64,000 nucleotides of DNA, taken from positions 62,001 through 126,000 of the forward strand of contig JAPMXV010000067.1 of assembly GCA_026936335.1 (NCBI GenBank). Reading direction: 5' to 3'. The translations under genes and the position numbers were made by a program. Numbering within the stretch: the stretch's first letter is position 1; each line of letters opens with the position of its first letter. The notes beneath the pieces are model-generated. The model was not told where the DNA came from and did no database searches. It saw only the letters and a list, made by a program, of their open reading frames with translations. The DNA is from Mantamonas sphyraenae. Lineage: Eukaryota; CRuMs; Mantamonadidae. This document shows, piece by piece, positions 1-15,950 of the stretch.

Positions 1-2
1 GC

Positions 3-323
3 TGGGGCGACTTCAACACACGCCTGCAGATACACTTTGTCGACCCACGCAACAAGCCCATCAATCTCTACCACGACGTGCTGCTCAACCATCCCGTGCA
101 CGAAAGTCCCTACATCCTCGAACTCGACAAGCAATGGTTTCTCGACCGCAACCTGCTTCCCTCGCCCCCCTCCACCGATGATGCTCACACAGACCATGAC
201 CATGACGACCATGACGGTCACACGCATGCGGGGCAACACCACACATCCTCCTCCTCCTCCTCCTCCTCTTTCTTTGACGCTGCTGACCTTGCCACAATGG
301 CCTCGCTGGCAGCGAGTGAGTGA
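3..323 (+). CDS. YEATS-domain protein, C-terminal part (5' end outside window)
   Basis: The reading frame is open from the window edge and stops at 321-323. The first 50 residues begin WGDFNTRLQIHFVDP and continue with NKPINLYHDVLLNHP, which resembles the second half of a YEATS fold (GWGEF..V.V.F.D..NK.I...H.L.L), closest in feel to YEATS2-type rather than GAS41-type domains. YEATS domains bind acylated histone lysines within chromatin-modifying complexes. The tail is low complexity: an Asp/His-rich stretch followed by a run of eight serines encoded by TCC repeats. The PHO88 gene starts 68 bp downstream on the same strand. The family call rests on about 50 residues of a partial gene, and which complex it belongs to cannot be told. 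Confidence 0.6.
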   Translation, partial: WGDFNTRLQIHFVDPRNKPINLYHDVLLNHPVHESPYILELDKQWFLDRNLLPSPPSTDDAHTDHDHDDHDGHTHAGQHHTSSSSSSSSFFDAADLATMASLAASE

Positions 324-391
324 GTGAGACGCATGGGACGAATGAACGGTCTTGCGCCCCATCCCCACCACCCCATCCCCCGTTTCCAATC

Positions 392-1123
392 ATGGCGTTC
401 CCTCTGCAGCCACTGATCATGATGCCTGTGCTGTTCTTGATGAACAAGCTGGACCTGGAGGACCCGCAGATGATTCTGTTCATTCGCATCGGGTACGGCC
501 TGAGCGTGGCTCTGGTGATTGCCATGCACCTGTACATGCGCTCCAAGATCACGGCCAACTCAAGCAAGGACACTGTGATGGTGCCCAAGACCGACGAGAT
601 GGGCCAGGTGCCCGACCCCAAGGACACAGAGCCCATCACCGTGCCCGAGTACGACATGCGCGAGTGGAAAAAGGGCGTCCAGCAGGCCGGCATGGGCATG
701 CTCATCACCCTCTTTATCTCCTACCAGTGGGGTGCCATCCGCCCGCTTTTCCTCCAGGCTGTAAGCATGCCCGTCACCCTCTTGTCCAACAAGCTGGCCC
801 GCATTTACCTCTTGGGCCAGGACCCCAAGGACAACAAGGACCTCAAGCGCCCCTTTGTCGTCGAGGGCTTCATGGACAACCTCAAGAAGCAGATGGAGGA
901 GATGGATCCCAACGGTGACAACAAGGATGCCGCCAAGAAGATCACCAACAAGGGCAAGTCCCGTGGGGCAAAGGGAAGCCGCGCCGAACTGCTCAAGCGC
1001 GCCAAGAAGGGCGACAACGACGACGACGACGCAAACGACAACGACAACGACAACGACGACACCCAGCAGGACGAACAGGACGACGACTCTGCCGACCAGG
1101 CCGACACCAAGAAGGACAAGTGA
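392..1123 (+). CDS. PHO88: PHO88/SND3 family ER membrane protein
   Basis: A 243-residue protein matching the Pho88 (SND3) family, an ER membrane component of the SND route for signal-recognition-particle-independent protein targeting. Family landmarks are visible in order: a hydrophobic N-terminus, the LDLEDPQMILFIRIGYG stretch, a second hydrophobic segment (GLSVALVIAMHLYM), a YDMREWKKGVQQAGMG block with a following membrane segment, and the KRPF motif near residue 155. Beyond that the C-terminus is a long Lys/Asp-rich tail (about residues 185-243) including an almost pure Asp/Asn run. The start at 392 is chosen because homologues begin with this hydrophobic stretch; the frame is open upstream to 320 but that part is proline-rich untranslated-looking sequence. 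It converges with KIF22 (gap 119 bp). Confidence 0.85.
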   Translation: MAFPLQPLIMMPVLFLMNKLDLEDPQMILFIRIGYGLSVALVIAMHLYMRSKITANSSKDTVMVPKTDEMGQVPDPKDTEPITVPEYDMREWKKGVQQAGMGMLITLFISYQWGAIRPLFLQAVSMPVTLLSNKLARIYLLGQDPKDNKDLKRPFVVEGFMDNLKKQMEEMDPNGDNKDAAKKITNKGKSRGAKGSRAELLKRAKKGDNDDDDANDNDNDNDDTQQDEQDDDSADQADTKKDK

Positions 1124-1242
1124 GCACGCATTGCGCAGGGAGAAGAAGAGCCGGAACGGAATCTGCCGAAAACAATCCATTCCTTCTTCCCACCAGACAC
1201 GCCACGTCATCAGTCATGGCGACCACAACCCCAGCCCGTGTT

Positions 1243-4057
1243 TCATTCCCACCTCCGCAGCATTTCCCCATTCATCGACACCACGTTCCGGATTTTCTTG
1301 TCACTCCATCCGATGCGAGCAAGGTCGCTGCAGCTGCCAAAGCGCCCGCCTGCTCGCTGGTCGACAATCCGTTGCGCCGTCTTGGCTCCCACTGCATGCA
1401 GACGCATCAGCTCCTTACAGCTGGCCGTGTTCAACAGCTGCACCAGCATAGGACCCACACTCACCTGTGTGTGCATGTGTCAGTTCAGTGTGTCGACACT
1501 CACCCCCCACCCCCCCGCACCCCATTTCTACTTCCCTCAAGTGGAAACACCCCTTCACACACTTACCACCAATTGTGCATACAAGGCATCCGCCTCCTCC
1601 TCCTCCCTCGTTTTCACCTTGCTTTTGCTTCCTTTGCTGCGTTTCCGTGCCTGCTTGACTGCCTTGATCTTGCCCACATCCACCACCACCCCATCCACAA
1701 AATCATCATCATCATCCTCATCCTCGCCATACCCATCCTCTCCGTGTGCCTCCGGTGTCCACTCTCCATCCCCGTCTTCCTCCTGCACATCGCTCCACGA
1801 GCGTTTGAACAGCTTCCTCGACTGCAACGGCGAGTCTGTCGCCACCACCGCATTGGCCCCTGCGTTCTCCTTGTCCACCCCCACCATCCACTGCTGCTGT
1901 TGCTGCTGCACACCTCCCGTTCGATGTGCATCCCTCTTTTGTGCCTTGAGCTCCCTGCGCCATGTGTCCAGCTTCGCCTTGAGTTTGCGGTTGTTTGGCA
2001 TCATCTCCTGTGCCTGCTGCAGCGTCACAATCGCCTCCTGAATCCTTCCCTGAGCGTGTGACTTGCGTGCCTCCACAATCCAGTCCCGTGCGCGCTCCAT
2101 TGCCGCCTTGGGTGTCGATGCCACCGCCTTGCTCGTCAATCCGTACTCGGTGTTGGCCTGCGCCACCTTGGCCGCCATCAGCTGCTGCTCCAGCTTATGC
2201 AGCCGTGCCTGCGTCGCCGCCTGCTGTGCCTTTTGATCACGCAGAAAAGGCGACAGCAGACGCTGAAAGTCTGGCATCCGCTTCAGATCCTCCAATGTCA
2301 TCATCCCTGGCGTGTGACTTCCTGCTTTCACCTCCTCCTCGTCTTCCTCCTCCTCCTCCTCCTTCTTCTTCTTCGTCATCTTCTTCGATGCTTCTTCTTC
2401 CACAACCATTGCAGATTTGCCATGCGAGCTCGCCTTGGGTGTGGTCATCCCTGCCCCACCACTGCCACTCCCACTGCTGACCCCTCCACTGGACTCGCTC
2501 TTCCCACGTCGTGCCTTCCATGCCTCCAACCGCATACGCATGTCCCTTTCCGCCTGGGCCTTGTCCATGCCCACGCCTCCGCCCATCGGCGCACGCACGC
2601 CAAAGCGCATCTTGCGTGCCAGTGCACTGCGTTGCTGCTTGTCCTCCCCTGCCCCCATCGACGACGAACAGGGCATGTCGTGGCTGTGCACAGCCACGTG
2701 GTTCACCACCTCCTTGCTCTTGGTGGCAAAGTTCAACGTCTGGTACGTCTCCCACTGGAACTGGGTGCTGGGTGCAATGTTGGCAATCATGATGGCGCGT
2801 GACTTGCCACCCAGCGAGTCTTGCAGAAGCCGTGTCAGCTTGCTGTCCCTGTACGGCACCCGGATGGTGTGTTCGTCATTCAGTGCGTCCACCACCTTGC
2901 CCAGCACAAACAGCGACTTGTTGATGTTCCCACTCTCCGTCAGCCGTTTGCCCGTGTTTCCCGACCGTCGGTTGTCCTCCGATCCCGCCAAGTCGATCAG
3001 ATGCAACTTGCCCGTGAGCAGCTTCCCGTCCCGTTCCGTGCACACCTTGACAATCACCAACGCATGGCTGCGACTCGACCTCGAGTTCAAATTCGTCGAT
3101 CCCACCGTGCGGTTGTTGCATCCCCGTTCGTACAGACTGTGAAACTCGCTCAGTTCACACACCGTCTCCTCCGTCAGGCCGGGAATCAGAATGTTCCCGT
3201 GCTTGTCTTCACGGATCGGCAAATCCGTCGCCTCGTCACTTCCACCCCCGCCGGCACTCCCTCCACTCCCTCCTCCACTGCTATGCTGCGACTGACTGCT
3301 GTCCCCTGCTGCCAGCAAATCCAACACCTTTTCGTTGTAGATCTCTGCATAGCTGATGCTCACCCTGCACCGCTCCTCCTTCTTTGCCGCCTGCAGCACG
3401 TACCGCACCGAACGCGGAATCACACCGGCGTCCTTCTTGCTCCCCTGCATCGTAAATGTCTTGCCTGCTCCCGTGATGCCGTATGCAAAGCACGTCACGT
3501 TGATTCCCGACAGCAGTTTCTTCAGATGTCCGCGGATCTCCTTTTCAAACAACTGCGCCTGCGTGCATGTCTCGTCGTACGCACTGTCGAAACTGTCCTC
3601 ACGCACCCGGAACCTCGTGTCAGTGTCCACCATCCCTTCCACCCTCTCTCACAATCCCTCCTGTCCATCCACTCCCGCCGTCCCACTTGACGTCTCCGAG
3701 CGCGCCAAAAAGCGTTCCCGATTTGAATCTCTCGTCAAACGGTCACCGCGTCCGCACGCCAACTGTGTTCTGCACATTGCCATGGTCGTGCGTATCTTTG
3801 CATGCATGCCTCACCCTCACTCTCACTCATACACACACTCACTTGTACTGAAGCATTTCGCCACGCTGTTTGGGGTTCTCCATGAGCACGACACGGTCCG
3901 AAGCGCCGCGAGCCGAGCTCGTCTCGTCTGCCCCTTCCTTGTCCTGCACAAACACACACTGACTTTGCTTTTCGTGCTCCAGCGTTGGCCTGAGACGCAC
4001 CACCACCTTGACCTTCTTGCTGGACTGCTGCTTGCTGCTGTTCACCCGCTTGGACAT
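1243..4057 (-). CDS. KIF22: Kinesin-10 family chromokinesin KIF22/Kid
   Basis: Three exons (4057..3843, 3643..1567, 1464..1243) encode 837 residues. The motor domain begins at about residue 14 (KVKVVVRLRP) and shows the P-loop GITGAGKT near 127-134, switch I NLNSRSSRSH and switch II DLAGSE. After the motor come a Ser/Gly/Lys-rich linker, a coiled-coil or TPR-like helical stretch (about 560-650) and acidic low complexity. The last exon encodes a helix-hairpin-helix (LMRLHAVGAKTAQRIVDQR), the DNA-binding module that distinguishes KIF22/Kid from other kinesins; Kid pushes chromosome arms away from spindle poles. Both introns (199 and 102 nt) are GT-AG and keep frame. The gene diverges from the HU-like gene with 61 bp between start codons, so both probably use one promoter. 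Confidence 0.9.
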
Positions 4058-4118
4058 TCGTTTGTTCTATGTTGCCTGCGACGCCGCCACACCCAACCCA
4101 AAACACCCAACCCCCGTC

Positions 4119-4833
4119 ATGCGCGTCACAAACACTCTCAAGACAAAGGCCAAGCTCGTGGAGCTGGTTGCCCAGTACCCGGAAGTCGGCTCCAAGGCTG
4201 CTGCTGGCAAGCTGCTTGATCGCGTGCGTTGCTCGTTTTCCCGCTTCTTTCATCCTGCACACAATTTGTAACCTCGCCCCAAGCTGCACTCACGGCCCCT
4301 CCCTCCTCCTGGCCTTCTCCGCTGCATCCCCCCGTCCCATTTGCACCCTATGGACAAGTCGCTTGCCTCCTTGCCGTCCCCACTCATGCTCCTGCCTGCC
4401 GTTTTGTTCCTGGTCCTTGGTTTCCGTCCTCACCTCCGCTCTCTGACACTCCACACACTTCCTCCCCACAGCTGTTTTCCGATATCACCGCCCTCATCCT
4501 CGAGAACGGCGAGTTCCGCTTCCCGCACTTTGGCACCTTCCGCGTACGTGCCCTCTCCATCCCCCAGGACCGTGCCTCTGTTTTTGGCGCCTTTCCATCC
4601 CATCCGTTCGCTGACCCACACCCGTCCCTACGCCCCCCCTCCAGATCAAGCCGCGTCAGGAGCGTCGCATCACCCACGTGCTTTCCGGAGAGCAGATCAC
4701 CATCCCCAAGCGCATGGGACTGGCCTTCAAGCCGGCCAAGAGCACCAAGAGCGTCATCCAGCGCTACGAGGCCTCCTCCTCCTCCTCCTCGTCTTCCTCC
4801 AACAGCAGCGAGGGTATCTTTAACCGATGGTGA
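4119..4833 (+). CDS. Bacterial-type HU/IHF-like DNA-binding protein
   Basis: Exons 4119..4223, 4472..4543 and 4645..4833 encode 121 residues. The fold follows bacterial HU: helices in residues 1-45 (LVELVAQYPEVGSKAAAGKLL, LFSDITALIL), the signature FRFPHFGTFR at 50-59, then a beta arm (IKPRQERRI..VLSGEQITIPKRMGLAFKPAKSTK) with the conserved AFKP.K.  The tail is a Ser run followed by NSSEGIFNRW. Proteins of this family bend and compact DNA. There are two GT-AG introns, so the gene is nuclear and long resident. The N-terminus is basic but short and gives no clear organelle transit peptide, so action in the nucleus or an organelle is open. It is head-to-head with KIF22 and converges with NOMO (59 bp). 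Confidence 0.8.
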
Positions 4834-4892
4834 ACATGCGGCAACAATGGATGCCAATGTGTATTCCTCCTGAAATCGCCGCCACTCTCTCA

Positions 4893-9776
<4,884 letters not shown>

Positions 9777-12700
9777 CTACATGAACCCGAATCCCACCAC
9801 CCCTTGCTCTTCATCTGCCTCCATGCTTTTGACCAGCTCGTGCAGTTTGCTGATGCTATCGTTCAGCCGGATGGGATCCTCGTGACCCACCCCTGGGCCA
9901 TCTGCTGTTTCCCGCGTGTTTGCTCTTCTGCGCCTTGCTGTGCTACCTCCACCACCACCTCCACCTCCTCCTCCGACCCCACCCACCCTGCTCGATCGCA
10001 CACGCCCCACCATATCCAACACACTCTCCAATTCCTCGTCCCTGGTCACCCCACTGGCCATGGATACGCTTTGCCCCTGCCCATTCCCATTCCCCTGCAA
10101 CTGTCCTTCCATCCCATCCACCATCTCGTGCAACTTGCGCATGGCACTCTCCAACCGTCCCTGCTGCTTGGCCAACTCGCTGTGGCCACTGGACACCTGC
10201 TGCACCCTCGTCAACGCCTCCCCAGCAAGCTCCTCCACCGTCACCAGCCTGTTGCGCACCTCCCTTGCCTCCTCCTCCTCCCGACTCACGCTGTTGCGCA
10301 CAAACCGGCTCACATACTTTTCCATGCGCTCTTCAAACTCCTCCTGCCTGGCCATGGCCGTGTTGACCTCTGCACGTGCATCCTGCGCTGCCACCAACGC
10401 ACGCTCCATGGCCGCCCCACTCTCCGACCCGATGCGTTCCATGTCCCGTCGCTGACTCAACAGGGCACTCTTCAGATCGTCTTCCACCGCCTGGATGCCC
10501 CTGCCCAGCTCGTTGAACTGGCTCACCACGTCGTTGATCTTTTCACGCTGCGCACGCACCCGTTCGTCGTACACCGCACACTCCTTGTGCACCTGCCGTT
10601 GCACCTCTGTGCGCACACTCGCCATTTCCAGCTGTTTGTCACGCACTCGCATCAGTCCTGCCTCCATCTCCTTCATCCGCAGGCTGCCCTCGTGATGCCT
10701 CTCTTCCACCTCGGCTCCCAGTTTGCCCATCCGCTCCTGCACCCACGCCTTCAGATCCGCAAAATCCTCCTTGCTGCCCATACCCATGCCCATGCCCCCT
10801 TCCTTGGCCCCGGCCAATGCACTCCGCTCCCTGTTCAGCCTCTCCACGTTGCTTGCCAGCTCGCCAAACTTGCCGCTGAACGACGCCATTCGCTGCTCCA
10901 CTCGCCGTCCGCTGTCCACCGCATCGGCCACCTGCGACGCCACACGCGACTCCACCGCCTGCAACGACTCACTCAGTCTGTCCCACTGATCCTGCACCCG
11001 TGTGTTGAGATCGCCCGTGCTGCGTGTCACCGTGCTTTCCAGCGAGCGCAGCTGGTGCTCCACACTCGACTCCAGAATGCTGAGTTTGTGCGATTGGTCC
11101 TGTACCGTCGGTGCCATCTCTTCCACCTCCCGTTGCAGTCTGTTCACACGCGTCTCACCCTTGGCCACCTCGTTCTGCACACTCTCCACCATCCGTTTCA
11201 CCTGTCCCTCCACGCTCTCCTTCTGCTGTCGCAACACCTGTCGCATGCGTTCTTCCACCTTGCTCACCCGCTCCTCCATGCTCTTTTCCACCCCACGCAG
11301 CTCATCCGCACTGACCCCTCCTCCCTGCTTGCTTTCAGCCCCGTCGTCCATCATCATCATGCCACGTCGTCCCTCCATCATCATCAACAGCTCCTGCGTG
11401 TGTACAGACGACCGCGACGCACTCGTTTGCTCCTGGATGCCCATCAGTTGGTTTTCCAGCGCCCCCAATCGTCGTGCCGCTCGCTCGCTGTCTGCCTGCT
11501 GCACACGCATGGCCTCCTGCACACTCCGTGCCACAGAGCCCACTTCGCTCTTGTTGCTTCCCACACGCTCCTCCAACGCCGCCAGCCTGTCCACCAGCTT
11601 TTCAATCAACTCGTTCTGTGCACTCACCCGTGCCTCCAACGCGGCCACCGTCTTGTTTGTCGCCGTGCTGGCTCTATTCACATCCTGTGCCAGCTGTGTT
11701 TTCAGCCGATTCTGTTGCGTTTCCATCCCCTTTTGTGCTGCCGCCACCGTGTCCTGCATCACACGCATGGCCGACCCGTTCTCCTGCGCCGCAACCTCCA
11801 TCTGATGCGCCACCTTGCGTTCCAACGAGTGGATGGCATCCTCCAACGCGTGTCGAAAGTCGCCCAACGCATTCGTTTGTGTCCTCCCTTGCTCCTTCAG
11901 TTCATCCTCCAGGATTTGTTTCTGGTTGCTCATCGCCCTCTTCTGCTCCCTGTCAAGCCGCTCCACCTCCCGATCCAACCTTCCCTGCACCTCATCCTGC
12001 TTGCTCTGCAATGCCTCCATGAACTGTGTGCTGTGTTGCTCAAACAGCTCCTTGACCTGAGTGGCCAACTGTGCCAGCTGCTCTTGGGTCTCCTCCACCG
12101 TCTCGCTGTGTGCAAACACACTCAGCTCCTCACGCACCTGCTCCCTGCTGCTTCGTGTCTCCCTCTCCACCAACTCCATGTGTTCCGTATGCCATTGTTC
12201 CAATTGCTGCTCCATGTCTGCTTTCATCTCCATGCATGCTTTCACCGCAGAGCTCAGCTGCGCATCCATCTCGGCGCTCTCCGCTTGCTTCTGCTGCAAC
12301 AGCACCTGGCATGCACTTTGCACCTCTTCCACCTGTTTCTCCAGCTCCATCATGTCCCTTACTGTCTCTTCCTTGTACTGTGCCAGGCTGGCCTCCTGTG
12401 TCTCTGCGTACTCCTGGCTCAGCTTGTGCAGCTTCGTCAGCTGGCCCAGCTTGTCGTGCATCTCGCTCACCTTGATCAACTGCTCGCTTGCCATGGTTTG
12501 AAACTCCCCAAATTCTTCCAGTTGCGTTCCATACCGTTCCAGCTGTGGTCGTGTTGTGTGTCGTGTCGTGATGTGCCCAGTCAACATCGGTGTGCCGCGT
12601 GACAAATCCCGTTCCGTTCCGCGTGGGGAATGTTTTTTGGCGCCAACTCACCTCCCCTTCCAGATGGGTCACGTATGCAGACGATGCCCGTTCGGATCCA

Positions 12701-12939
12701 CTCGAAGAGCTTGTGCCTGCCTGTGTGCGTCCCGATGACGACGATGCGCCTCGTTCGCTGCCGCCTGCGTTGCTTCGTGACAACTTCAACGTGCTGCTCC
12801 CGCCTCCATGACGCACCTGCAGCAGCAAACCCGCCCCACAGTCAGTTTCCATGCCATGTTGCATTCCAACCCCCCCTGTTGGATCCCCCCCACACACACA
12901 CACACCTACCTTGCGGGAGTACGTTGAACTGTAGGACAT
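9777..12939 (-). CDS. Large coiled-coil protein of unknown function
   Basis: Exons 12939..12910, 12816..12652 and 12542..9777 encode 986 residues. The first ten residues (MSYSSTYSRK) form exon 1. Exon 2 is Ser/Gly-rich and ends THLEGE. From about residue 65 to 930 the protein is almost continuous heptad-rich coiled coil (LEKQVEEVQSACQVLLQQKQ and similar), broken once near residue 400 by a Met/Asp-rich loop. A poly-Gly stretch and an Arg-rich patch precede a conserved-looking final helix (SISKLHELVKSMEAD). No enzymatic domain is present; a cytoskeletal, centrosomal or flagellar scaffold would fit but is not shown. Both introns are GT-AG and in frame. The start codon is 79 bp from that of the divergent SNF2 gene. 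Confidence 0.75.
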
Positions 12940-13018
12940 GGTGGCCACGCACAATTCGCTTTGCGCGACGGCGCGCAGGAAAACCGTTGGCGTTTGGGAT
13001 TGGGTTCTGGTTCAGGCC

Positions 13019-15835
13019 ATGCACAAGCGCCAGGGCAAGCTGGAGATGTTCTTTGCCAGCAAGAGTGGCACGGCACCTGTAAAGGCGCCGCTGACGACTG
13101 CGGTGGAGCGGCAAAAGGCGCGGGGCCACGTGACGACGGTGTTGGACAACGGCATGGTTGCACCACGCGTGTGCATGCACGGCCAACCGGCCATTGAACG
13201 CATCTCACAAAAGGACAACGCCAACCGGGGCCGACGCTTCTGGACATGCAACTTCCACCCGCAGTGCGACTACTTTGAATGGGACAACTCCTCAGGCGCC
13301 TTCCATGGCACCGGCGGCTCGCGCACACGCAAACCACGATCTGAAAAGGGCAAACAGGAGGAGAGGAGACGGACGCAAGAGCGCCACATCCAACAGGAGA
13401 GGTTACGCAAGGCCACAGAGGAACCTCCTGCGTGCAACCACGGCGAACCTGCCGTGCTACTCACTGTGCGCAAACCTGGTCCCAACCGTGGGCGCCAATT
13501 CTTCTCCTGCAGCTATCCCATGTCCGACAAGTGTCGCTTCTTCAAGTGGATGGAGGACTGGGAGCAGGAGCGGGGAGAAGGAGGCACCGGTGGGCGATCA
13601 GCCAGCAGCCAGCTCTCTGACAGCCAGACCAGCACCGCAAGCACCACAAGCACCTCCAGCAATTCCACTGCATCGTCCCACACAGGCCCCAAACCACGTG
13701 TCACTGCCCAAGCCATTGACAATCGCGTGTTCTGTCTGCATTCGCGTGATTTCAGCGTGCCTTTCGAGCAGTTCCTGGGAAGCCACCTGTCGCTGCGGTT
13801 GGACGAAGACCAACACCCGCAGGTGGCACACAAACTCAAACAGGAGCTGGGCAAACGCACTCGCTTTGTGTTTCCACTCTCCTCCTACGAAACCATCACC
13901 AAATCCCTGCGTGAACATGCCCAAGTCGACCCCATTCCTCGCCAGGTGCTCGCTTCCCTCCGCAAGAGCGCCACCAAAGACGAATCCTCCCCATACTTTG
14001 CCTCCTCCTCCTCGTCCTCCTCCTCATCATCATCATCCACAGACGACCGAGCCGACTTGCGAGACCTGCTGCCGGGGCAGCTGTGCGACGCACTGTTCCC
14101 GTTCCAAGTGACAGGAGTGCGGTTTGCAATGTCCAAGCAGGGCCGTGTGCTGATTGGCGATGAGATGGGATTGGGAAAGACGGTGCAGGCGCTGGCTGTG
14201 GCATGGATTTACAGGCAGGACTGGCCGTTGTTGATTGTGGTGCCATCGAGTTTGCGATACACCTGGGAGATGGAGGTGCGCAAGTGGTTGGATGTCGAGG
14301 CACACGAGGTGAGTGTGGTGACCAGCAGCAAGAAGGCAGAGGGCATGCGCAGTCGCATCACCATTGTCAGTGTGGACATGCTGCCACGGTGCAAAACCCT
14401 CCTGCAACGCAGCTACGAGTGCATCATTGTCGACGAGAGCCACTACATCAAGAACGAGACCAGCCAACGCGCAAAGGCCCTGCGTCCCATGCTACAGAGT
14501 GCCAAGCGCAGTGTGCTGCTCACGGGCACCCCGGCCCTCAACCGTCCCATCGAACTGTACAGTCAAATCACGGCGCTGCAACCCAAGCTCTTTGGCAGCA
14601 AGCGCACCTTTGCCGTGCGCTACTGCGACGGCCACCGTGGCCGATGGGGCTGGGACGAAACGGGTGCCTCCAATCTGGCCGAGCTGCACGCCGTGTTGAG
14701 CAACACCGTCATGATCCGACGTCTCAAGAAGGACGTCGAGTTGCAATTGCCGCCCAAGCGACGGCAAAAGGTGCTGTTGGACATCGGCCACAAGGATCGC
14801 ACGCAGCTGGCGATGTTGTTTCGCAAAGTGGGTGCGGTGCAGCAGCTGGCCATGAATGGCGACGAAGAGGCGGCCCAGCAATTGGGCAAACTCACCAGCG
14901 AGTTGTACGTCACCACCGGCATGGCCAAGGTCAAACCGGCCGCAGAGTACCTCAAGGGCCTGCTCGAGTGTGGTTGTCGCAAGGTGTTGCTGTTTGCTCA
15001 CCACCGCAGCGTGTTGGACGGCGTGGAAGAGAGTGTGCGAGCCCTCAAGCTGCAGTACATCCGCATCGACGGCAGCACCACCGGTGAGAAACGGTTCCAT
15101 CTGGTGAAACGCTTCCAGACCGACCCGGACGTGCGTGCGGCCGTGTTGTCCATCACCGCGGCTGGCACGGGCTTGACATTGACAGCAGCCAACAACGTGG
15201 TGTTTGTGGAGCTGTACTGGACGCCGGGCATCCTTGCACAGGCGGAGAATCGGGTGCATCGCATTGGTCAGCAGAATGCCAGTGTCATCCACTACCTGGT
15301 GGGCAAGGATACCATGGACACCCGCATCTGGCCCATGATTGAAGACAAGCTGAGCGTTCTCGGTCAGTCTCTGGACGGAGAGAGCACTCGCATGGACGCG
15401 GCAAAGGTCACTCTGCGCGACGTCAGCCAGCAGACACTCTTCCAGAAGAACTTTTTCCTTCGCATGGGCGATGCCAACGCACAGGCGGCGTCCCTAGCCA
15501 GCAGCAGCAGCAGTAGCAAGGAGGAGTTGGCGCAGCCACCGCAACAGTGGGGATCTACAAGCGAAGAGGTGTCGAGAAAGAGAGAGTTGGAAGAGGAGGA
15601 GGAGGAGGAAGGTAGTCACCACGAGGCACAGACCTCATCCAAACGGCAGCGATTGGATGACAGTGGCCAAGGACAACCGGAAGCCAAACCCAGTTTGAAC
15701 AACAGGGAAACGCTAACCCCGCAGGAGACGGGGGCAGAAACAGCCGAAGAGGTGGTGAGTCACCTGGATGGCATCGATCCGCTGGATCTGTTTGCGGAGT
15801 TGTCGGATCTCAGCGACTTTGAGAGCGACGAATGA
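13019..15835 (+). CDS. SNF2-family annealing helicase (SMARCAL1/ZRANB3-like) with PIP box and two GRF zinc fingers
   Basis: 938 residues without introns. Residues 1-14 contain QGKLEMFF, a consensus PCNA-interacting (PIP) box. Two GRF-type zinc fingers follow (about 50-90, CMHGQPA..RRFWTCNF..CDYFEWD; and 133-180, CNHGEPA..RQFFSCSY..CRFFKW), a fold that binds single-stranded DNA. After a Ser-rich linker and a HARP-like region (about 240-330) comes the SNF2 ATPase: Walker A DEMGLGKT near 380, DESH near 470, and a helicase-C domain with the QAENRVHRIGQ motif near 745. The C-terminus is acidic. This layout matches fork-remodelling translocases of the SMARCAL1/ZRANB3 group. The start at 13019 keeps the PIP box at the N-terminus; an upstream in-frame ATG at 12938 overlaps the start codon of the divergent coiled-coil gene and is less likely. 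Confidence 0.87.
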   Translation: MHKRQGKLEMFFASKSGTAPVKAPLTTAVERQKARGHVTTVLDNGMVAPRVCMHGQPAIERISQKDNANRGRRFWTCNFHPQCDYFEWDNSSGAFHGTGGSRTRKPRSEKGKQEERRRTQERHIQQERLRKATEEPPACNHGEPAVLLTVRKPGPNRGRQFFSCSYPMSDKCRFFKWMEDWEQERGEGGTGGRSASSQLSDSQTSTASTTSTSSNSTASSHTGPKPRVTAQAIDNRVFCLHSRDFSVPFEQFLGSHLSLRLDEDQHPQVAHKLKQELGKRTRFVFPLSSYETITKSLREHAQVDPIPRQVLASLRKSATKDESSPYFASSSSSSSSSSSSTDDRADLRDLLPGQLCDALFPFQVTGVRFAMSKQGRVLIGDEMGLGKTVQALAVAWIYRQDWPLLIVVPSSLRYTWEMEVRKWLDVEAHEVSVVTSSKKAEGMRSRITIVSVDMLPRCKTLLQRSYECIIVDESHYIKNETSQRAKALRPMLQSAKRSVLLTGTPALNRPIELYSQITALQPKLFGSKRTFAVRYCDGHRGRWGWDETGASNLAELHAVLSNTVMIRRLKKDVELQLPPKRRQKVLLDIGHKDRTQLAMLFRKVGAVQQLAMNGDEEAAQQLGKLTSELYVTTGMAKVKPAAEYLKGLLECGCRKVLLFAHHRSVLDGVEESVRALKLQYIRIDGSTTGEKRFHLVKRFQTDPDVRAAVLSITAAGTGLTLTAANNVVFVELYWTPGILAQAENRVHRIGQQNASVIHYLVGKDTMDTRIWPMIEDKLSVLGQSLDGESTRMDAAKVTLRDVSQQTLFQKNFFLRMGDANAQAASLASSSSSSKEELAQPPQQWGSTSEEVSRKRELEEEEEEEGSHHEAQTSSKRQRLDDSGQGQPEAKPSLNNRETLTPQETGAETAEEVVSHLDGIDPLDLFAELSDLSDFESDE

Positions 15836-15950
15836 AAGCGACATGTGTGGAAGTGTCTGATGATAGGGGAGGGGAGCTTGTGTTGGGTGTGCATACTTGC
15901 GTGGGTGCTGTGTTGCACAGTGGGAGCCAATTCGACTGTGGAACGACGGG

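Noticed and set aside
9804..12602. A 932-codon open frame antisense to the coiled-coil gene
   Set aside because: Its Leu/His/Gln repetition is the complement of heptad codons; no start context, introns or motifs support it.
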